Below are positions 17,835 through 18,719 of a stretch of DNA of 18,719 nt, in pieces; within the stretch, counting starts at the first letter, position 1; every line of letters starts with the position of its first letter. Under the pieces are notes generated by a model. The model made no database searches and had not been told where the DNA came from. It saw only the letters and a program-made list of their open reading frames with translations. This stretch comes from Zygnema cylindricum (lineage: Eukaryota; Streptophyta; Zygnematophyceae; Zygnematales; Zygnemataceae): assembly GCA_037447655.1 (NCBI GenBank), contig JBBHKE010002763.1, positions 1-18,719 of the forward strand, read 5' to 3'. Both the position numbers and the translations under genes were made by a program.

Positions 17835-18020
17835 AATTCGGCGAGCCGCCAGATCGAACGCCTGACATTGATCGTCGAATTGCAAACGGACGGCACGCGT
17901 GAGTGCCCGCATGCCGGAGAGACTTTTTGGCCGTACTTCGCCAAAGTGGAGGAAGACTGACACGTGGCCTTATCCTATTGGAAATCGGAGAAGAAAAGGA
18001 CAGACGACGATGACTCTTTC
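17835..18020 (+). repeat. Diverged second copy of the hAT passenger block
   Basis: It aligns with about 3068-3245: shared words include GATCGAACG, the GGACGGCACGCGTGAG/GGACGGCCAGCGTGAG pair, CATGCCGGA/CATCCCGGA, and TGACACGTGGC at the same relative place. The frame open in the first copy is closed here. It is not flanked by the hAT terminal repeats. Confidence 0.5.
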
Positions 18021-18063
18021 GCCACGTTGCAAACCTAGAGTGGTGACGCATATTACCGTATAT

Positions 18064-18087
18064 AAAGTACGGCGGCTACCGTACTTT
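18064..18087. repeat. Short hairpin, 9-base arms
   Basis: AAAGTACGG and CCGTACTTT flank CGGCTA. It lies just beyond the block shared with 3.1 kb. Confidence 0.6.
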
Positions 18088-18239
18088 CTATGTACATTAT
18101 GTAGTGTGCTACAATTTGATTGGTCTAGAGGGGTTGTGAGTAGGTTTTTAGGACTTAGAATATTTTTGGTAGTTAGCCGCCTCTCCCATAGAGCATCTTG
18201 TATAAAAGGCAAACTTTGGCCAGCCATAACTATCAATTT

Positions 18240-18719
18240 ACTTGACCATTTTTAGTGATTCGTTTTGCTGCGGACTCAAGGGAGTCCAAGCTACACAGGG
18301 GTGTAGTCAGTCAGAGTTATTGCCTACTAGGGTGGCTGCATTTCTAAGGGAAAGTCAAAGTAGGTGAATGTGTTCAAAACTCATATTCTAACTTTGCATT
18401 CCGTGGTGGAACTGAGCACACAAAAAGTCTTATTTCACAGGGGTGAAGTTATATCGAGGTTATGATTTTCAAGGGGTTAGTCGTTTGGGTTTATATCAAC
18501 TTGGAGTTGGCACTATATAGATTAGCTTCTTCTGGATCTGCGAATTCTGTGGGTGAATGGAGCCCATAGAATTTCACCCGCGAGTCGCAATATTCTTGCG
18601 TTTATCAATACAAAAAGATGTGCCTATTTTCACTCTTGTCCTAGAGCACAGTATACCCCTTGGGCTTCACATCCCATCAAAGTGTGACTATGAAATTGAA
18701 AGTCATTCTGACTTCACGC
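18240..18719 (+). other. Unassigned stretch, weakly LTR-like, cut by window end
   Basis: No gene is seen. A TATA-like CACTATATAG (about 18510) is followed about 90 bases later by TTTATCAATACAAAAAG, an order reminiscent of U3-R in plant LTRs. There is no primer-binding site, TG/CA terminus pair or second LTR in view, so this remains a suggestion. Confidence 0.2.

Noticed and set aside
17582-17902. 106-codon plus-strand frame
   Set aside because: A third of it is the 35-base tandem repeat, and the rest has no motif or homologue in the window that keeps the frame.

Overview
This window looks like accessory DNA from a eukaryotic nuclear genome, most plausibly a plant of an early-diverging or streptophyte lineage. 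It is AT-rich and crowded with decayed transposons and short tandem repeats. It has GT-AG introns, and no operons or bacterial features. The plant reading rests on weak cues: a leucine-rich-repeat/EGF/proline-rich gene remnant of a kind seen in early land plants, telo-box motifs (AAACCCTAA type) and ACGT-core G-box motifs. The organism is an inference. No gene in the window is demonstrably intact.

Layout. At 0.3-1.8 kb lie three inverted-repeat elements that share one terminal sequence, apparently with TA target sites. Two more copies of the family are at 8.9 and 15.7 kb. A tandem repeat of about 63-98 bases follows at 2.2-2.5 kb. At 2680-3786 is a 1.1 kb non-autonomous, hAT-like element with 19-base perfect terminal repeats. 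Five 22-base tandem units (3915-4029) precede a 5'-truncated, frameshifted non-LTR retrotransposon (4163-6038), which keeps the RT palm motifs and a C-terminal zinc-knuckle/nuclease-like region. At 6.7-8.0 kb are exon remnants of an LRR-EGF-proline-rich gene, with a GT-rich microsatellite in the putative intron.

From 8.0 to 10.6 kb I see no genes, only AT-rich DNA with local duplications and one TIR element. From 10.6 to 15.25 kb there is a broken coiled-coil protein gene on the minus strand, and its 3' part is duplicated tail-to-tail as a palindrome of about 1 kb per arm. The outer piece of the left arm lies in the opposite orientation. That can be explained by a secondary inversion of about 590 bases with one breakpoint inside a TA-rich microsatellite. 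This is the most interesting structure in the window.

The right end (15.9-18.7 kb) holds a possible tRNA-derived SINE head, a 13-base-arm hairpin, three tandem 21-base dyad-symmetric sites on a 35-base period, and a block that recurs inside the hAT-like element at 3.1 kb. The last 500 bases resemble an LTR in composition only. No gene pathway can be read here: the content is mobile-element decay and two or three pseudogenes.
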